64,000 nt of DNA from Chrysomallon squamiferum (GCA_012295275.1 CM022670.1:19845698-19909697); one strand, 5' to 3'; numbered from the stretch's first letter, positions 12,390 to 25,140 are shown. Numbers and translations are program-made. Notes: generated by a model from the letters alone, not told the origin.

Positions 12390-13160
12390 TTAATATTTTG
12401 GTGGGACACCCACGGGACCGAGCTAAAGTGTCCCTACATCGCAGGTGTTTCCTAATCAGAGGGACAGTATTTACAATCTTTATTCACATGCACCACACCA
12501 GTACCCACAACAAATATAAATCATTGCAGCCAGGCATTGCCATAGCAAGTATCATGGCTTTCTCGTAAAACAGAACTGCAAATATACCGAGTTCACTGGA
12601 TGTAAATAAAACATTTTGCACGTCACAGGACTCATAATAAGCATACGGTATATTTATGTTTTACAAAATATTGCGTTTGAAAATTACAGTTATGATATGT
12701 GCCAGCCAAAAATTCCGTTTGACGCGTTGTTTAAAAAACATGCATGGAATGATGTTGGATGATCGAATTCTTAAAATTATGTACCAAATGTTTTCAACTC
12801 GCATGTTTTTGCGGGCAAACGTTTGGTGATTGCAGTTCGCGGATTCTTGTATCCCAGATAGAACATGTCGAGAATGCACTGTGCAGTGCACTATAAAACT
12901 ATAAAACAGTTGTACAACAATAAAAATACAAATCCAAATCGGTATGAAGGTCCACTGTAGCAGTAGAATAATAATTTAAATAATGTTGAACATCGTAGGC
13001 GGCCGCTAAAGTCAGGTGGTACTGTACTGTCACCGAATTAGCGTAATATGCAGTCATGTGAATGCGAAAAGCAAGTTGTTCTTAAAACCAGGAATCCCTT
13101 CGAAATACATCCTAGCAGACAGGGGTCTAGGTATAACAGAGTAAGGAACTAAATGAAATA
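12390..13160. other. Long higher-complexity island with a GGGACAC/GTGTCCC hairpin
   Basis: About 750 bases without simple repeats. Near the left end, GGGACAC (12403-12409) and GTGTCCC (12428-12434) form a 7-bp stem with an 18-base loop. The minus ORF at 12661-12891 has no recognised domain. The left part looks like the edge of a dispersed repeat; the rest may be regulatory. Neither is proven. Confidence 0.35.
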
Positions 13161-13459
13161 AAGTTTTATATCTTGTTCTTTAATTTCCCTGCAGTTCTGT
13201 TCTATTTATTTATTTATTATTATTATTATGCACCATCGTTTTCTTCAGTATCATTAAATAGCATTTAATTAATAAAAAATGCTAAATCAGTTAATTTTTC
13301 TTTGTGAGTTTTAAATATTTGTATTTGTTTTTATAAGATGCTTTAATATACGGTAATTATGTAAACCTACAGTCATGTACAACTTTAAATTATATAAAAT
13401 TTAATAAAATTTGTTGCCATATTCTTGTTTATTTCGAGACGTAATTGAAATACTCATTT

Positions 13460-13472
13460 TATTATTATTATT

Positions 13473-13523
<51 letters not shown>

Positions 13524-13537
13524 ATTATTATTATTAT
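13460..13537 (+). repeat. (ATT)n-(GTT)n-(ATT)n compound microsatellite
   Basis: Trinucleotide tract that translates as a poly-Tyr/poly-Cys run. The resulting small ORF is an artefact. (ATTTT)n follows to about 13573. Confidence 0.95.
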
Positions 13538-13689
13538 AATTTTATTTTATTTTATTTTATTTTATTTTATTTTGTCTTTGTTTCAAACAAATCCGCTAAT
13601 ACTGAGACAGGCTTTTCGATTGTTTGCCCGTGAATGTCTAGCTAATACGTTTATTTCGACTGCCTGATTGAATGATTGATTAATATAAT

Positions 13690-14925
13690 GTAATGAAAGT
13701 TCGGCTGAATTATTCACCTGACATCATATATTCGTCACCAGAGGCATTAGTGACACTGAAACTGAATCTTTAAATATGTTGTCTAAATACGAAATTATTT
13801 GTTTGACTGGTGATTTTAACGTGTTTCTAACGACGACTGCATATTTAATAACACAGACGATGAAAGTATTGAACAATTAAGTGACACATACAAATTAAAA
13901 CTACTTAATATTCTTCTTAATAGAAAAAGTATGGACACCCAAAATAAATAATTATGGCAATATACTTTGTGTAAATAATGTAATCTGTATGTTCTAAACG
14001 GCCGTGTCAGTGAAGACAGACATTTTGGTAAATACCTCTTAAAAACTATTTTGTTGTAGATTATTGTACTGGTGCCAGGAGTTTATTAATTGTGGATGAT
14101 GACTTTTACATTCTAGAATTTTCAAAACTGTTTCCTGATATTCATTGTCCACTATCTATTAAACTAAAATCTAAAAAGACTATAGACTCTGTTAATGAAA
14201 TATATATTGATTTACAAATTTCCGAGAAACCAAAGAGGTTGGAAAACAGTAAAAAATATGATTTATGTAGAAATATTAATACTAAATATAATTGAAAAAC
14301 TTCTTCTCAAGTTTTGCAAATATATATTATGTGTTAACAATTCAGCACCATGCTTTATGGTTTATGATGAATTAGTAAGATATCCACTGTCTATTAGTGT
14401 TAAAGTAAGAATGTTTACATTTTGGGCAAAGGTTCTTAATTGTAAAGAGTAGAGACTGTCTTTTGTACTATACATGTTGTTATCATATAACCATAGTATA
14501 AATTTTATACGAAGTCCTTGGTTATCTTCTATGAAACCTATACTAGATAGATGTGGTTTATGTAACATATATTCATGTGTACAAGCGAATGTTTTGTATA
14601 ATCAATTGTTGCTTAAATCATCTAAAGGCATTAATTATAGAATGTTTAAAGATGAATTTAAATTACAGCATTATCTGTTAACGCTCCCAACAAAAAATGC
14701 TAGAATATTATGTAAATTTAAAAGCTAAAATGCCAAGCTTTCTAGAGAAACTGTAAGATGGTTCGATACTGAAAGAGAAAGAAGAATTCCGACATTTGTG
14801 TTGTGTTCCACTATATTTTTATCTTTTGAGAGAAGAAAATATATACTATAATATACTTAGACCAAATGCAGTAACATTTTAACATTTATTTTATTGCAAA
14901 AAAAAAAAAAAAAAAAAAAAAAATT
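13690..14925 (+). mobile_element. Degenerate non-LTR retrotransposon, endonuclease joined to ORF2 C-terminus
   Basis: Translated pieces in shifting frames show the parts of a LINE ORF2. The endonuclease core has LTGDFN at 13803-13820, then NNYGN, a NGRVSEDRHFGK block near 14000 and SKLFPDIHCPL at about 14122-14154, the usual SxLxSDxHxPI-type end of this endonuclease. From about 14300 the frame reads KFCKYILCVNNSAPCFMVYD and RYPLSISVKVRMFTFWAKVL, then KGINYRMFKDEFKLQHYL. It closes near 14735 with KLSRETVRWFDTERERRIP, the counterpart of the RW...REER segment near the LINE C-terminus. The reverse transcriptase domain that should lie between is absent. A poly(A) run at about 14897-14923 marks the 3' end. 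Several frameshifts and stops show that the copy is dead. Confidence 0.8.
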
Positions 14926-15339
14926 TTGTATAAGATTTCCCGACATATACAACTTGATATTGAGAGAGTCATTTTTCCGGGTTAAATCATAATCAATATG
15001 TTTTGTACCAATACAGAAAATACTGTTTAAATTAACTTTTATTTATATGTTTTCAACACTGCGCGCGGTGCAGTCTTTAGAGAAATAAACTTCTTGTCTT
15101 GACGAGTTAATTCGATCGCATAGCTTTCTATAAGTATTTGATAGAACGTGATAACCGTATGCCTAATTATACAGTTCAAAAGATACAAATAAGAAATATA
15201 TTACTTTAAAATATGGTTTTATAAATCAGTTTAGCAACGATTTTTTGTTACATCTTTGTCTAAACTTGACTGAAACTGTAAATAAATAAATATGGTGCGA
15301 GACCCAAGACGAGGGGAAAATAAATAGAAAGAATTCAAG
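14926..15339 (+). promoter_or_regulatory. 5' flank of KAT8
   Basis: The 400 bases between the LINE poly(A) and the KAT8 start. It contains a CG-bearing patch (GCGCGCGGTGCAGTC at about 15061) and no obvious TATA-positioned element. An in-frame TAG at 15325-15327 lies 12 bases before the ATG, so the reading frame cannot extend upstream. Confidence 0.4.
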
Positions 15340-16701
15340 ATGGCGGAAAGTGCGAAGAAAGGTGTTTCGGTGGATTGCAATTCGTTAAATTCTCCGCAAA
15401 CACCAAATACTACAAACTTTAAAACTCAGACTTCATCGAGAACTGAAGAAAGAAAAGACAGCAACCGCAGTGATGATACTATTCCCGATATTGGGGATCA
15501 TTACTTTGTTAGAAGACCCGATAATTCGTGGCACCCCGCCGAAATAATCCAGGTCAGGGCTGATGATTCAGGCTGCAAACATGAATTTTATGTACACTAC
15601 GAGGGCTTTAACAGAAGACTGGATGAATGGGTTCAGATAGATAGATTTAATCTTACCACGAAAATTGATGACCAGCAGACAAAAGTTAAAGATCTTACTA
15701 TAAATTTAACGGACCTTGCAGATAGAACGGACAGAAAAATAACAAGATTTCAAAAAAGAAAACATGACGAAATTAATCATGTTCAAAAAAGCTATGCAGA
15801 GATGGACCCAACAACAGCTGCTCTGGAAAAAGAACACGAAGCTATCACAAAAGTCAAATACATTGACAAGATTCAGATTGGAAGATACGAAATTGATGCC
15901 TGGTACTTTTCTCCGTATCCCGAAGAATACGGCAAACAACCAAAGTTATTCATTTGTGAATTCTGTTTGAAATACATGAGGTTGGAGAAAACCTATAGAT
16001 ACCATCAAAGTCAGTGCACCTGGAGACACCCACCTGGGAAAGAAATCTACAGAAAGGGAACAGTATCAGTGTTCGAAGTTGATGGAAAAGACGTCAAAAT
16101 ATACTGTCAGAATCTTTGTCTGCTTGCAAAACTTTTCCTTGACCACAAGACTTTGTATTTCGATGTTGAGCCATTCTTGTTTTACATTCTTGTTGAGGTT
16201 GACAGACGTGGTTGTCATCTCGTTGGTTATTTCTCAAAAGAAAAGGAATCACCTGATGGAAACAATGTTGCCTGTATTCTGACACTCCCACCATTCCAGC
16301 GAAAAGGATATGGCAAATTTCTCATTGCATTTAGCTATGAACTTTCAAAACTTGAAGGAGCTGTTGGCTCACCAGAGAAACCTTTATCTGATTTAGGAAA
16401 GCTCAGTTATCGAAGTTACTGGTCATGGGTCCTGCTTGAAATTTTACGAGACTTTCGAGGAACACTGTCCATAAGAGATCTCAGCCGGATGACAAGTATT
16501 GGCCAGAATGATATTATCAGCACTTTACAGTCACTAAACATGGTGAAATACTGGAAAGGTCAGCATGTGATATGTGTGACACCTAAGTTAGTGGAGGAAC
16601 ATCTCAAGAGTGCACAGTACAAACGTCCTCCACTCACAGTTGATCCCACTTGTCTGCGATGGGATCCTCCAAAGAAGATTCCAAAGCCCAACAAGAAATG
16701 A
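15340..16701 (+). CDS. KAT8: KAT8/MOF MYST-family histone acetyltransferase, intronless
   Basis: Catalytic subunit of the MSL and NSL complexes. The family acetylates histone H4 Lys16 from acetyl-CoA in the nucleus. The 453-residue product matches the vertebrate length of 458. Order of parts: a low-complexity N-terminus (1-45); a chromo-barrel/Tudor-knot (about 52-105, with [16 protein letters not shown]); the linker [12 protein letters not shown]; a C2HC zinc finger (Cys206, Cys209, His222, Cys226); then the MYST catalytic fold. The expected catalytic Cys is Cys312 (in [11 protein letters not shown]), the acetyl-CoA loop is QRKGYGK (320-326), the catalytic base is Glu346 (in GSPEKPLSD), and the auto-acetylated Lys is Lys270 (in LDHKTLYF). 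The start is fixed by an upstream in-frame stop and the context AAGATGG. The gene has no intron although its neighbours have 5-16. All key residues are intact, so it looks functional. It converges on TMEM59. Confidence 0.97.
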   Translation: MAESAKKGVSVDCNSLNSPQTPNTTNFKTQTSSRTEERKDSNRSDDTIPDIGDHYFVRRPDNSWHPAEIIQVRADDSGCKHEFYVHYEGFNRRLDEWVQIDRFNLTTKIDDQQTKVKDLTINLTDLADRTDRKITRFQKRKHDEINHVQKSYAEMDPTTAALEKEHEAITKVKYIDKIQIGRYEIDAWYFSPYPEEYGKQPKLFICEFCLKYMRLEKTYRYHQSQCTWRHPPGKEIYRKGTVSVFEVDGKDVKIYCQNLCLLAKLFLDHKTLYFDVEPFLFYILVEVDRRGCHLVGYFSKEKESPDGNNVACILTLPPFQRKGYGKFLIAFSYELSKLEGAVGSPEKPLSDLGKLSYRSYWSWVLLEILRDFRGTLSIRDLSRMTSIGQNDIISTLQSLNMVKYWKGQHVICVTPKLVEEHLKSAQYKRPPLTVDPTCLRWDPPKKIPKPNKK

Positions 16702-19700
16702 CATGTTTAAAATTGTAAAAGTTATTTGAGGTCTTTACTTCAACAGTTTTAGTCAGGGTAGATTATCTCAGTAATGCCTGTCACTTGGAAATATTTCTTC
16801 TCTCTTGCTAATCATCATTTCTTTTTAAATTAGTGGAGCTTTCTAAAGAAAAGATTCTCAATATAAAAATGAAATTTTGTTTAACGGTATCTCACATTCT
16901 TACTGTTGATGTATATAGCTTTAGTAAATGCAGTTCGTCAGAGAACATTTGAAAACTTCCTTTATATACAAATTGTTCAAGAAATGTAAATGACAGTTTT
17001 CAGTTTTTGCATTTGTATTTGGATAGTTTTTTAAGTGTTCTTTTTCTTAAGAATCTAGAAAAATGTCATTTTAGAATGTAACTGATTTCATTACCTGGAT
17101 TCAAGTATTTGTTATTCTGACATAATGTTTTTTTTTTCTTTCTCTAAAAAAGTCAGTGCTATTAAATTCCATTTTGCAGAACTGTGCTTTTTTTTTTAGT
17201 TTGTTGAAGGAAAAGGAGGCAAACTATTTTATACTGAAGGTGGATGTGACCAAATTATTTAAAATTATTATTTTCTCTATTATTATTAAGGGATGCACAC
17301 AACAAAAGAGAAAACAAGAATGTTTTTTGGTGGATTTTTATTTTATTTATAAAGCCCTCCATAATTTCCCTCATAACATGACACACAAATACAGACAAAA
17401 GCAAACTGAACAACATCAATAAGTGCCAGAAATGTGGAAAAACACCATTATAATGATTTGTAATGTTAATTTCGGATTTCTAATGAATATTGGAATTTGC
17501 CACTAAAGGGATATTAATCTGACAAGCAACATGCAAATTTCAAAATTAGTTGAAATAATCAAATTAATATGTTCAGATATTATTATCCGATAATAGCATC
17601 AGTTAATGCACAAAGTATTAAATTACGTCTTAATAAAATGGTCAAGTTGAAATAAGAATGGTTTTTCCCACCCCAAAATTTAATGTATATGTTGGGTTAT
17701 ATATTTTAACTTTTTCATAAATCATGCTGTTTGTATCATACTGCACTCAAAATACAAGTGTGTCAGTACACAACTATCTTACACCAATATTGATATTGTT
17801 ACGTAAGCAAAATGACAAAATTTAGCCAGATATTTCTAGTAGAACTCCAAATGTATTTAATTTATTATCTGAAAATTTAAAACAGTTACTTCAAGAAGTA
17901 TTTCAACAAATGACCTCAAAAAGAGAGGTAAAAAAACTGTCCAATAAGACTGGTTTTTCACATATTGAAAAATATAAATGAACACAACATTAATGACATA
18001 GCTGAATTATACACTAGAAGTAAAAACTATTTACATCTCTTGAGGTGTAGTTATAATGAGGAGGACAGTGTAATTCACAGTCTGTCGTCAGTTATTCACT
18101 GAAAGATTAAAATCAGTAGAAATAGGTTTCTTTATGATAAATCTTAATATTTTTGAAAACAGCAGGCCTGTAGATCAACATGTGGCTAAAGACTTGAACT
18201 AAGATGTCTTGTGCTGTGAACTTCATATTCAAATGGCTTTGGTGTGTTCTCCTTCTCATGGTTCCTGAATACTTATCTGTCAAATTCACTGATACCAAAA
18301 CATTTTATGAATCATGCTGCCCTCCTGTTACAGTTAAAAAAAAAAACAACATGCACAAGAAAACAATAAAAAAAAGACAGTAACCATGGTAACATGAACC
18401 ATGTAGCCCGTTGTCCCCCAGTACTGGGTTGAACTTGTGAGTGCCTCCCACACAATGAGTTGTTCAAGATGTAAAGGCAGTCGAGATGGACCAGTGGGAC
18501 AGAATCTTGTGTTGTTGTACCACAAACACCTCTCTACAAGACAGACCTCTTCATGGTGTTCACTGTATATCAATCTGAGGTACATCACATACTATATAAA
18601 AAAAATACATTAACTAGTTAGTATTACAGTATCAGAACATTAAATTTTATGAAATGAGTTCAGTGGTAGCCTGCATAAATTGGGAAGAAATCTATGAAAA
18701 CTCATATACATTTTGTTTTTATGAGGAAACACAGATAAAGAATCTTCAGTTTCAAATCATTTTATTATTTTTTTTCATCAAAGTTTGTGACCATATTCAG
18801 CTACTTGAATATACACTTCAAATTGAAAACCATTCACCTTGACTGAATCCCACTTCATTCTTTTAAGGTAAAAATCTCTTAGAATGTCATGAAGGTAATG
18901 GTGCATTATACATTTTCAAAAGTTTTCATTCCTTTTATCTTACAACTATTCTGGTTTAATTAAAAGAATGTTTATTAGCTGTTGGAAATTTTAGTTTTCA
19001 CTTACCAATATATAACAGACCTTTAAAATGTTAAATAATACACCTGAGAGTGATACAGATGAATTACAATGTGACATACCACAGTATGATATTAAACAGT
19101 GATCCCCACACCAACCCTTCCAATAATACCATGACAATATAAAAAGAAATATACATTATTTTGCACATGAAGCAACTGATATATTTTGATAATTTTAAAT
19201 GCAAAACTAAACATGGATATTACTGTTTATAATTATTGTTCTCATATACATTAAGGTGTCTCCTATTGTCAAAGTTAAAAAAAGAGGAATGCAGAAATGG
19301 TTTTATTGGATGGGTTGGTTTACTTATAACATTTTAAAGCTGCAAACTTCCACAAACAGAACATCTACTTTTGCCTGTAATGAAAATATATACAATGGTT
19401 TATGTAGAAATATAGTACAGAACACGTATTAACAAATATTTGGAGAAAAAAGAAAAGAGAAAATAAAGTGATGTTTCCATTAACTGTCCCCAAACAGTAC
19501 ATAATTAATTAAACAAAAACAAAATTCAGTATTTGTAACAGAACCAATCTGTGCATTACATAATACATAAAGTTCTGTGATTGTACCACAACCAAGAATA
19601 TATTTTTTTTAAACCTACACGTTACACATTAAGATGTGAAAAAGTAAGTATATTTGCATTTTGAATGAAGAATAAGACAACATCTAAGTAGTAAATATTC

Positions 19701-21205
19701 ACTTAATTTGTACATTTATTTCAGAAAAAGATAAAACAAAACATATTTATCAGCAATAAAGTTTATAATTTTAACTTTGCTGAGCTACAAAAACTGAAAG
19801 CCCTCGACAATAATAATAAAATGTATCACTATAGATCTATTATTGGTAGTAACTGCAATATTTAGTTTCTACAACATTATCACAAAATCAGGAATCTGAT
19901 TTAATCAGTTTTCTTTTTTTTTTTTCTACATTTTTATTTTTATAGTATTTCATTTTTGTTTATTATCTGCCATGCAATTTAAAAAAATAATATTAAAGGA
20001 TTTAGTTCTGAAATTAAGATCTTAATAATTTGATTGATTTTGTTTACTACTGTTTCACTGTAATCTCATTGTTCTATCAACAGTATTAAAGTTACAGAAA
20101 TATATAAATGAAAAATAAAATAAATATAAGATTTGAATGCATGGACTGTTACAAAGATTAATTTAATTTTCAATTTGAAAATAATATGTACTGATAAGAA
20201 ATGACATGAATGTTATGTGATTATCAGCAATCCAAATCAAAATAAAATAAATAATATCCCAATAATCAAAAATACAAAAACCCAGAAGTATCTTTCAGTA
20301 ACTATATTTTTACTCAAAGAACATCCATGCCAATATGAACAAAACAGCTAAATACATTATTTAAAAAATATATCAATTGGACTTGTATATTGGCAGCCTC
20401 CCAATATCTATAAGCACTTGTATTGATTTACTTTGTTACTAACAAACTCAAATAAAATAATAATGTATTTAAGCTGACTGTTTATCAAAAATACACGTCA
20501 AGTGTAAACAAGAAAAGAAATGTCCTATTCCACAAAGCAGAGAAACATAAAAATTACAAGAACAGAAACATAAACATTTGTAATTTACACTATACAGTTC
20601 CCAAACAACCCCCCACAAAAAAAAAATTTAATCTGTGTTTCAAAGAACAATTATTAATAATGTTGCTTTTAATGAATACATATGCTTTATCTAATAATTT
20701 AGTATTCATTCTGAATAAATAATAATAATTAAAAAATAAAAAGATTAAATAATTGTGTGTCTGTGCCTTAAAATGGTGATAAAGATGAAGCAAATTGTAA
20801 GTTAAATTTGGAAATTTTGAAAAAATTAAACCAAAGAAATACTGCAACAGTGTCTTCAAACTCAGCACTAGTATAAATATCACAGAGTGCATTCTGATCA
20901 AAAACTTATCTAAACAGTACTTAAAAAATAATAATAATAAAACAGAGATACTTTACTTTTATTATCTATATTTGCACAAATAAAAACTTAAGTATTTTGG
21001 ATTTACAAATGTGGCACAATTAAAAAAACAAGAAATGGTTTATATAAAACATGTATTGTTTTAAAAAAAAAAAAAATAATAATAATAATAATAAAATATT
21101 TGTGAATATTAAAAATATTTATTTACCAGTTATTTCAAATGAAATGTATGTATGTTGTATTGTCAAATTTGGCATATTAAATAAAGAATAATAATTCTAG
21201 ACTAT
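16702..21205. other. Convergent 3' regions of KAT8 and TMEM59
   Basis: About 4.5 kb with few microsatellites and no convincing exon on either strand. An AATAAA at 17632-17637 could end the KAT8 transcript. ORFs at 17156-17422, 18113-18298, 18334-18588 and 20590-20901 lack domains. Much of this could be untranslated sequence of the two genes. The 18300-18590 segment is less AT-rich than the rest but has no recognised content. Confidence 0.5.
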
Positions 21206-21211
21206 TTTATT
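21206..21211 (-). promoter_or_regulatory. Candidate TMEM59 polyadenylation signal
   Basis: AATAAA on the minus strand (TTTATT on plus), about 210 bases after the TMEM59 stop codon, in the context CAATAAAAT. It is the best-placed canonical hexamer near the stop, but A-rich sequence makes chance matches common. Confidence 0.4.
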
Positions 21212-21418
21212 GTTCTTCAAATATCACATATCTTAAACATATCCTACACCAATCAGTTGTTATTACACATAAATAACAGTTCAGGATTTGATAAATAAAA
21301 CCATATGAACTAATGACATCCATTGTTGTTGGTTCTTTAAAAAAAAAAGTAAAAAGCCTGAAAGATAGACAGATACTTTTCATCAACAGAGATTCTACAA
21401 AGTAAGTAAAGGAACTGT

Positions 21419-24400
21419 TTAAATTTTCTCCACACGAATCTTGATTGGCAATGGACTGGCTTCAACACGTTCTTGAAGATGGAGAACCTGTATACCTTTA
21501 CCTTCAACAGACAGCTGCCGCAAATATTCCAAATCTCCATTGATACTTAGCTTCTGTAAATAAATACAAATAAATAGTCACAGATAAAATTTAAAAAACA
21601 AATATTAAACAAAACAAAAAAACATTTTAATAAGATGATTTCAAAATTTTAAGATATTTTGTATAATAATTAAATGATTCAGAACTTATATTTTGTCACA
21701 CCACAGGAAATTTTTACAAATACTTAGGGAGATATTTTGTATCTGTTTTGTCTACAAATGAGGAATCGTAATGCAGGGAAATGATTAGAACTGGAAACAG
21801 ATTGGTGGATTCATATTGATCCTGTGACTGTTATAACCCTATGTTGTCTAAGATCTTTTTTCAATAAGGTCACTTTTCAAAAAACATATAAAAGTAATCA
21901 ATTTTACCATGTGAACTCTTGCTTTCTTTACAAATAAAAACAACAGCGATAACAAGATAGTTTTTACACCAACCTGACAGTGAATTCTTTGATCCGGAGC
22001 AGTGACAGCTGCTGTTAAGCACAACCAAATCATTGTGATAGCACAGAAGAGTATTAACAGACACAGCAGTAGTCTAGGGACACCGGTCTTTTTAGCAATA
22101 CACGACAACCAGTCTGATCCAGCAGCTATGCCAGATTCTTCTATCACTGAAAAATGAGCTCCATCTTCAAAACTACGAGCAGCTCGCATCTGAGAATTCT
22201 TCAGCATGGGAGTGGCAGCATTGTCGAGTGGTTCAATATTAGTTTCCCAGTAGTTGGAGGTCCTGTCATCTATAACTGGTCCTTTGTAATCTGAAATGGG
22301 ACTACTTTTTTACAATCTTTTGTTGTAAAATTAAGAAACCAGTTTGAAACAAAAGAAAAATATAAATGTTTTAAGAGCATTTCTCATTTTATATGTAAAA
22401 AGATGTTAAGGTATTAAAAACATAATAATAAAAACTGAAAAACAAAGTGTTTTTTATTTTTGTAGCAAAAAAAAAAGTGAAAATAATATTGCAACTCTTA
22501 ACTGTAAATTTGGAATAGAGATTATTTTTTACAATTTTGAAATTTAATTACATTATCAGATATTTTATGACAAATAGTACATAAATTTTACCATCAACAT
22601 CTTGTGCATCCATAAATTCAGTGAAAACTTGTGGCTGTGACTTGATAACTACAAGTTTTCCATCACCAGCAGCCATGTAAAAAGACCATCGTACAGACAC
22701 ATGTTTGTATGCTTTGTCTATCATGTTGCTGTAAAGGTTATGTACATACATCAGTGGATACATGAGATGCATGCTTGGCTCCACATCTTTCATCTGTCAA
22801 TTAAAATTATATTCTTATAAAGTTATAGTATACTTCAAAAAACCCCATATTAATACTCATTATACTTACATCTGTTAAATAATTTATTTATATTTTATAT
22901 ATTTCCAAGCAGTTATTCATTTCTGGTAAATTTTATAGAAAAATTCTTATTACACTGGATAAATGATTAAGACAAATCTTAAAATGACATATATTTTATG
23001 CTAGCATCACGAAACTAGAATTACTTTCTTGAAATAAAATCTTCATGTAATCCGTGTTTTTTCATTATTATAAACAATACTCATTTAGAATTGTAAATAA
23101 ATGTGTTTTTTACTTTTATTCTGCATGGTAAAATCTTTCAACAGCATGCAGATTGAAAGGCCTGTTCTAGTGCAATGAAAACCATGTGACAGAGACCAAT
23201 AAACAAATTTTAAAATAAAACATAAATACTTACCGCCTTAGCTCTCTTTTCAGCAAATGGGGCTTCGCTCTTGCACCCCAAGCTGCAAGCACTAACCTCA
23301 CTTTCTTTTTTGTAAGCTTCTTTGCAACCTTCAAAAAAAAAAATTAAAAAAAATTAAATAGTCATGGATAGTAGAAGGTGAATCAAAGAGTGCTCAGTAT
23401 ATTTAAAGATTAACTTTCTTAGCATATTATAAAAATTTAAATTATAATGTGATGTATACGTACATGAAAGGCAGTCCTTTTCTGTTCCATTTAGATCAGC
23501 TGTCTCGTGGATAAATTCCATTATTGAATAAAACCTACAACCTCGGTGGCAAGATTCATAGCTACTGCCCTTTAAAGAAAGCAAAAACAAATTACTGCAG
23601 CTGAAACTGACCCAGTGTATGACTGCATGCATATGTGGATGTTGATGTAAGTGTAAGCATTCGTGTGAAAATGTTTCATTTATTGCCAGAAACAAATTTA
23701 AAAAAAATTAATAATTTGAAAGTACACAAAATGAAATTAGGCCATTGTACATACCACCAAAGGTAAATATTAAAATAATTTATTAATATATCAATTTATG
23801 TTCAAGCAGATATTATTATCCAGTAAAATGGCTGCATACTGTTGTTTTTCTGTTACATGTCAAAATGTAAAATGTAAAAGGCTTGTCATGGGGTATTTTT
23901 GTATATATATATATATATATTGATTATATGCAGCTGTATATTTCTACTGTTGTATAAACTGAACAACAATCCTATTTAAAATTGCTTTGTGGTTCAGAGA
24001 GCAGGATCAAGGCTGATGGGTCAGAAGATAAATCTACTTATCATGTTAGCCTAGCTATTTCCATCATGGGAATTTCATAATACCTAATTTATCAAAGATC
24101 ACAGAATACAGTTTTCTGTTTTTTGAAAGGTGCTATAAAATATCATACTTCTGATGAAAATAAATTAGTTCATTTTCTTGTACTTTTCATGTGGATTTCT
24201 TTTCTTATTTTTATATGTATTATCCTCAACAATACTCTGAATGTCTAAAAAATTTCAAAACACAGGCATGTAAAAATAGTTTATGATTCCATATCTGACA
24301 TCCTTTATTTAAAGAAAATAGTATTATCCTTTTTTTTTTTGTTTTTTCTCTGTGGTTGTTGGTTTTGTTGCTTTAAAAAAAAAAAATTATTATAAAGTTT

Positions 24401-25008
24401 ATTTTTCAGTACAATAGATGTTTTCAGTTTATTTAAAAATAATAAATTAATAAAGAAAAAGAAATGAATGAAAGAAAGAAGTGATTTTATTATTATTAAC
24501 CTGGAAACATTTGTAATAATGCCAATGATTTCATAGCAAAATAGTAAATCTATGTGGGTGGGTCACTGAAACTGCTACTTTCATGTTGTTGTTTTTTTTT
24601 TTTTTTTTTTTTTTGTAAACCTGAATAAATTAAATTTTAAAATAAATGTAGTTTTATTTATATGTGCTTGTCAGTTTATAGCATTAAATTCAGCATGTTA
24701 TTGGAATTATTTTAAACATTTCATTCAACGCATTTTAGATATATATATGTGTAATTTATTTGAAAAAAATCAAAATAAAAGTATGAAAGTATTGACAACC
24801 TTCAACCAAATGAACTAAGATTGTCAGAAGGCGGTCCCATTCTTTAACTCACCTGCTCGTACGTGTGTGATGGGAATGTATTTTTGCAAATTTCAACACA
24901 AGATTTAACATCACCTAAAGCTCTATCAAAAACATCACTTGATGACGACTGAATAATAAAATAAATGAAAACCGAAATAAATAAAATATACGTTACGCTG
25001 GCAGCCAT
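21419..25008 (-). CDS. TMEM59: TMEM59, type I transmembrane protein (six coding exons)
   Basis: Coding exons, listed 5' to 3' on the minus strand: 25008-24853, 23569-23464, 23328-23234, 22793-22592, 22290-21974, 21553-21419. All introns are GT-AG and all phases agree, giving 336 residues against 323 in human. TMEM59 is a Golgi/endolysosomal glycoprotein reported to affect glycosylation and trafficking and to promote LC3 lipidation through ATG16L1. Visible features are a signal peptide (about 1-25, hydrophobic run SVTYILFISVFIYFI); a Cys-rich luminal domain with SCHRGCRFYSI and a CSLGC block, matching the family's CxxxC pairs; an N-glycosylation sequon at Asn79 (DLNGTEKDC, as in human); one membrane helix at about 260-282 (LLLCLLILFCAITMIWLCLTA); and a 44-residue tail beginning KLSINGDLEYL, aligned with human KLSIYGDLEFM. 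The ATG at 25008 is preferred because the signal peptide follows at once; an in-frame ATG 17 codons upstream is possible. The start faces the GNAT-PARP gene across 1.56 kb. Confidence 0.94.
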
Positions 25009-25140
25009 AATTGATTTTAGATTACGTATGGCTCTTTCCGGTTTGGTTATTTTGATCACGTGACATCTTTAAAAGCTTCAGCGATCGGACATTTTCGGTT
25101 TTCATTTTGGTGGGGTGGGGGGGGAGAAATAAGGATTAAT
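25009..25140 (-). promoter_or_regulatory. TMEM59 5' flank with TCACGTGA site
   Basis: The palindrome TCACGTGA lies at 25056-25063 (context GATCACGTGAC), about 50 bases before the TMEM59 start codon. It matches the MITF/TFE M-box and the core of the CLEAR motif GTCACGTGAC used by TFEB to control lysosomal genes. A CTCCCCCCCC-type C-run (plus-strand G-run) sits near 25113-25125. The transcription start is unknown, so the site could be promoter or 5' UTR. Confidence 0.5.

Noticed and set aside
13445-13633. Cys/Tyr-repeat small protein
   Set aside because: It is a direct translation of the (ATT)n-(GTT)n microsatellite.
14092-14728. Small host genes in the 14 kb region
   Set aside because: The overlapping frames are broken pieces of a LINE ORF2, as shown by the endonuclease and C-terminal motifs and the poly(A) tail.
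15706-16294. Antisense and alternate-frame open frames inside KAT8
   Set aside because: They are shadows of the strongly conserved KAT8 reading frame.
18334-18588. 84-codon minus-strand open frame downstream of TMEM59
   Set aside because: It ends in low-complexity Phe/Cys residues, has no domain and lies in probable 3' untranslated sequence.
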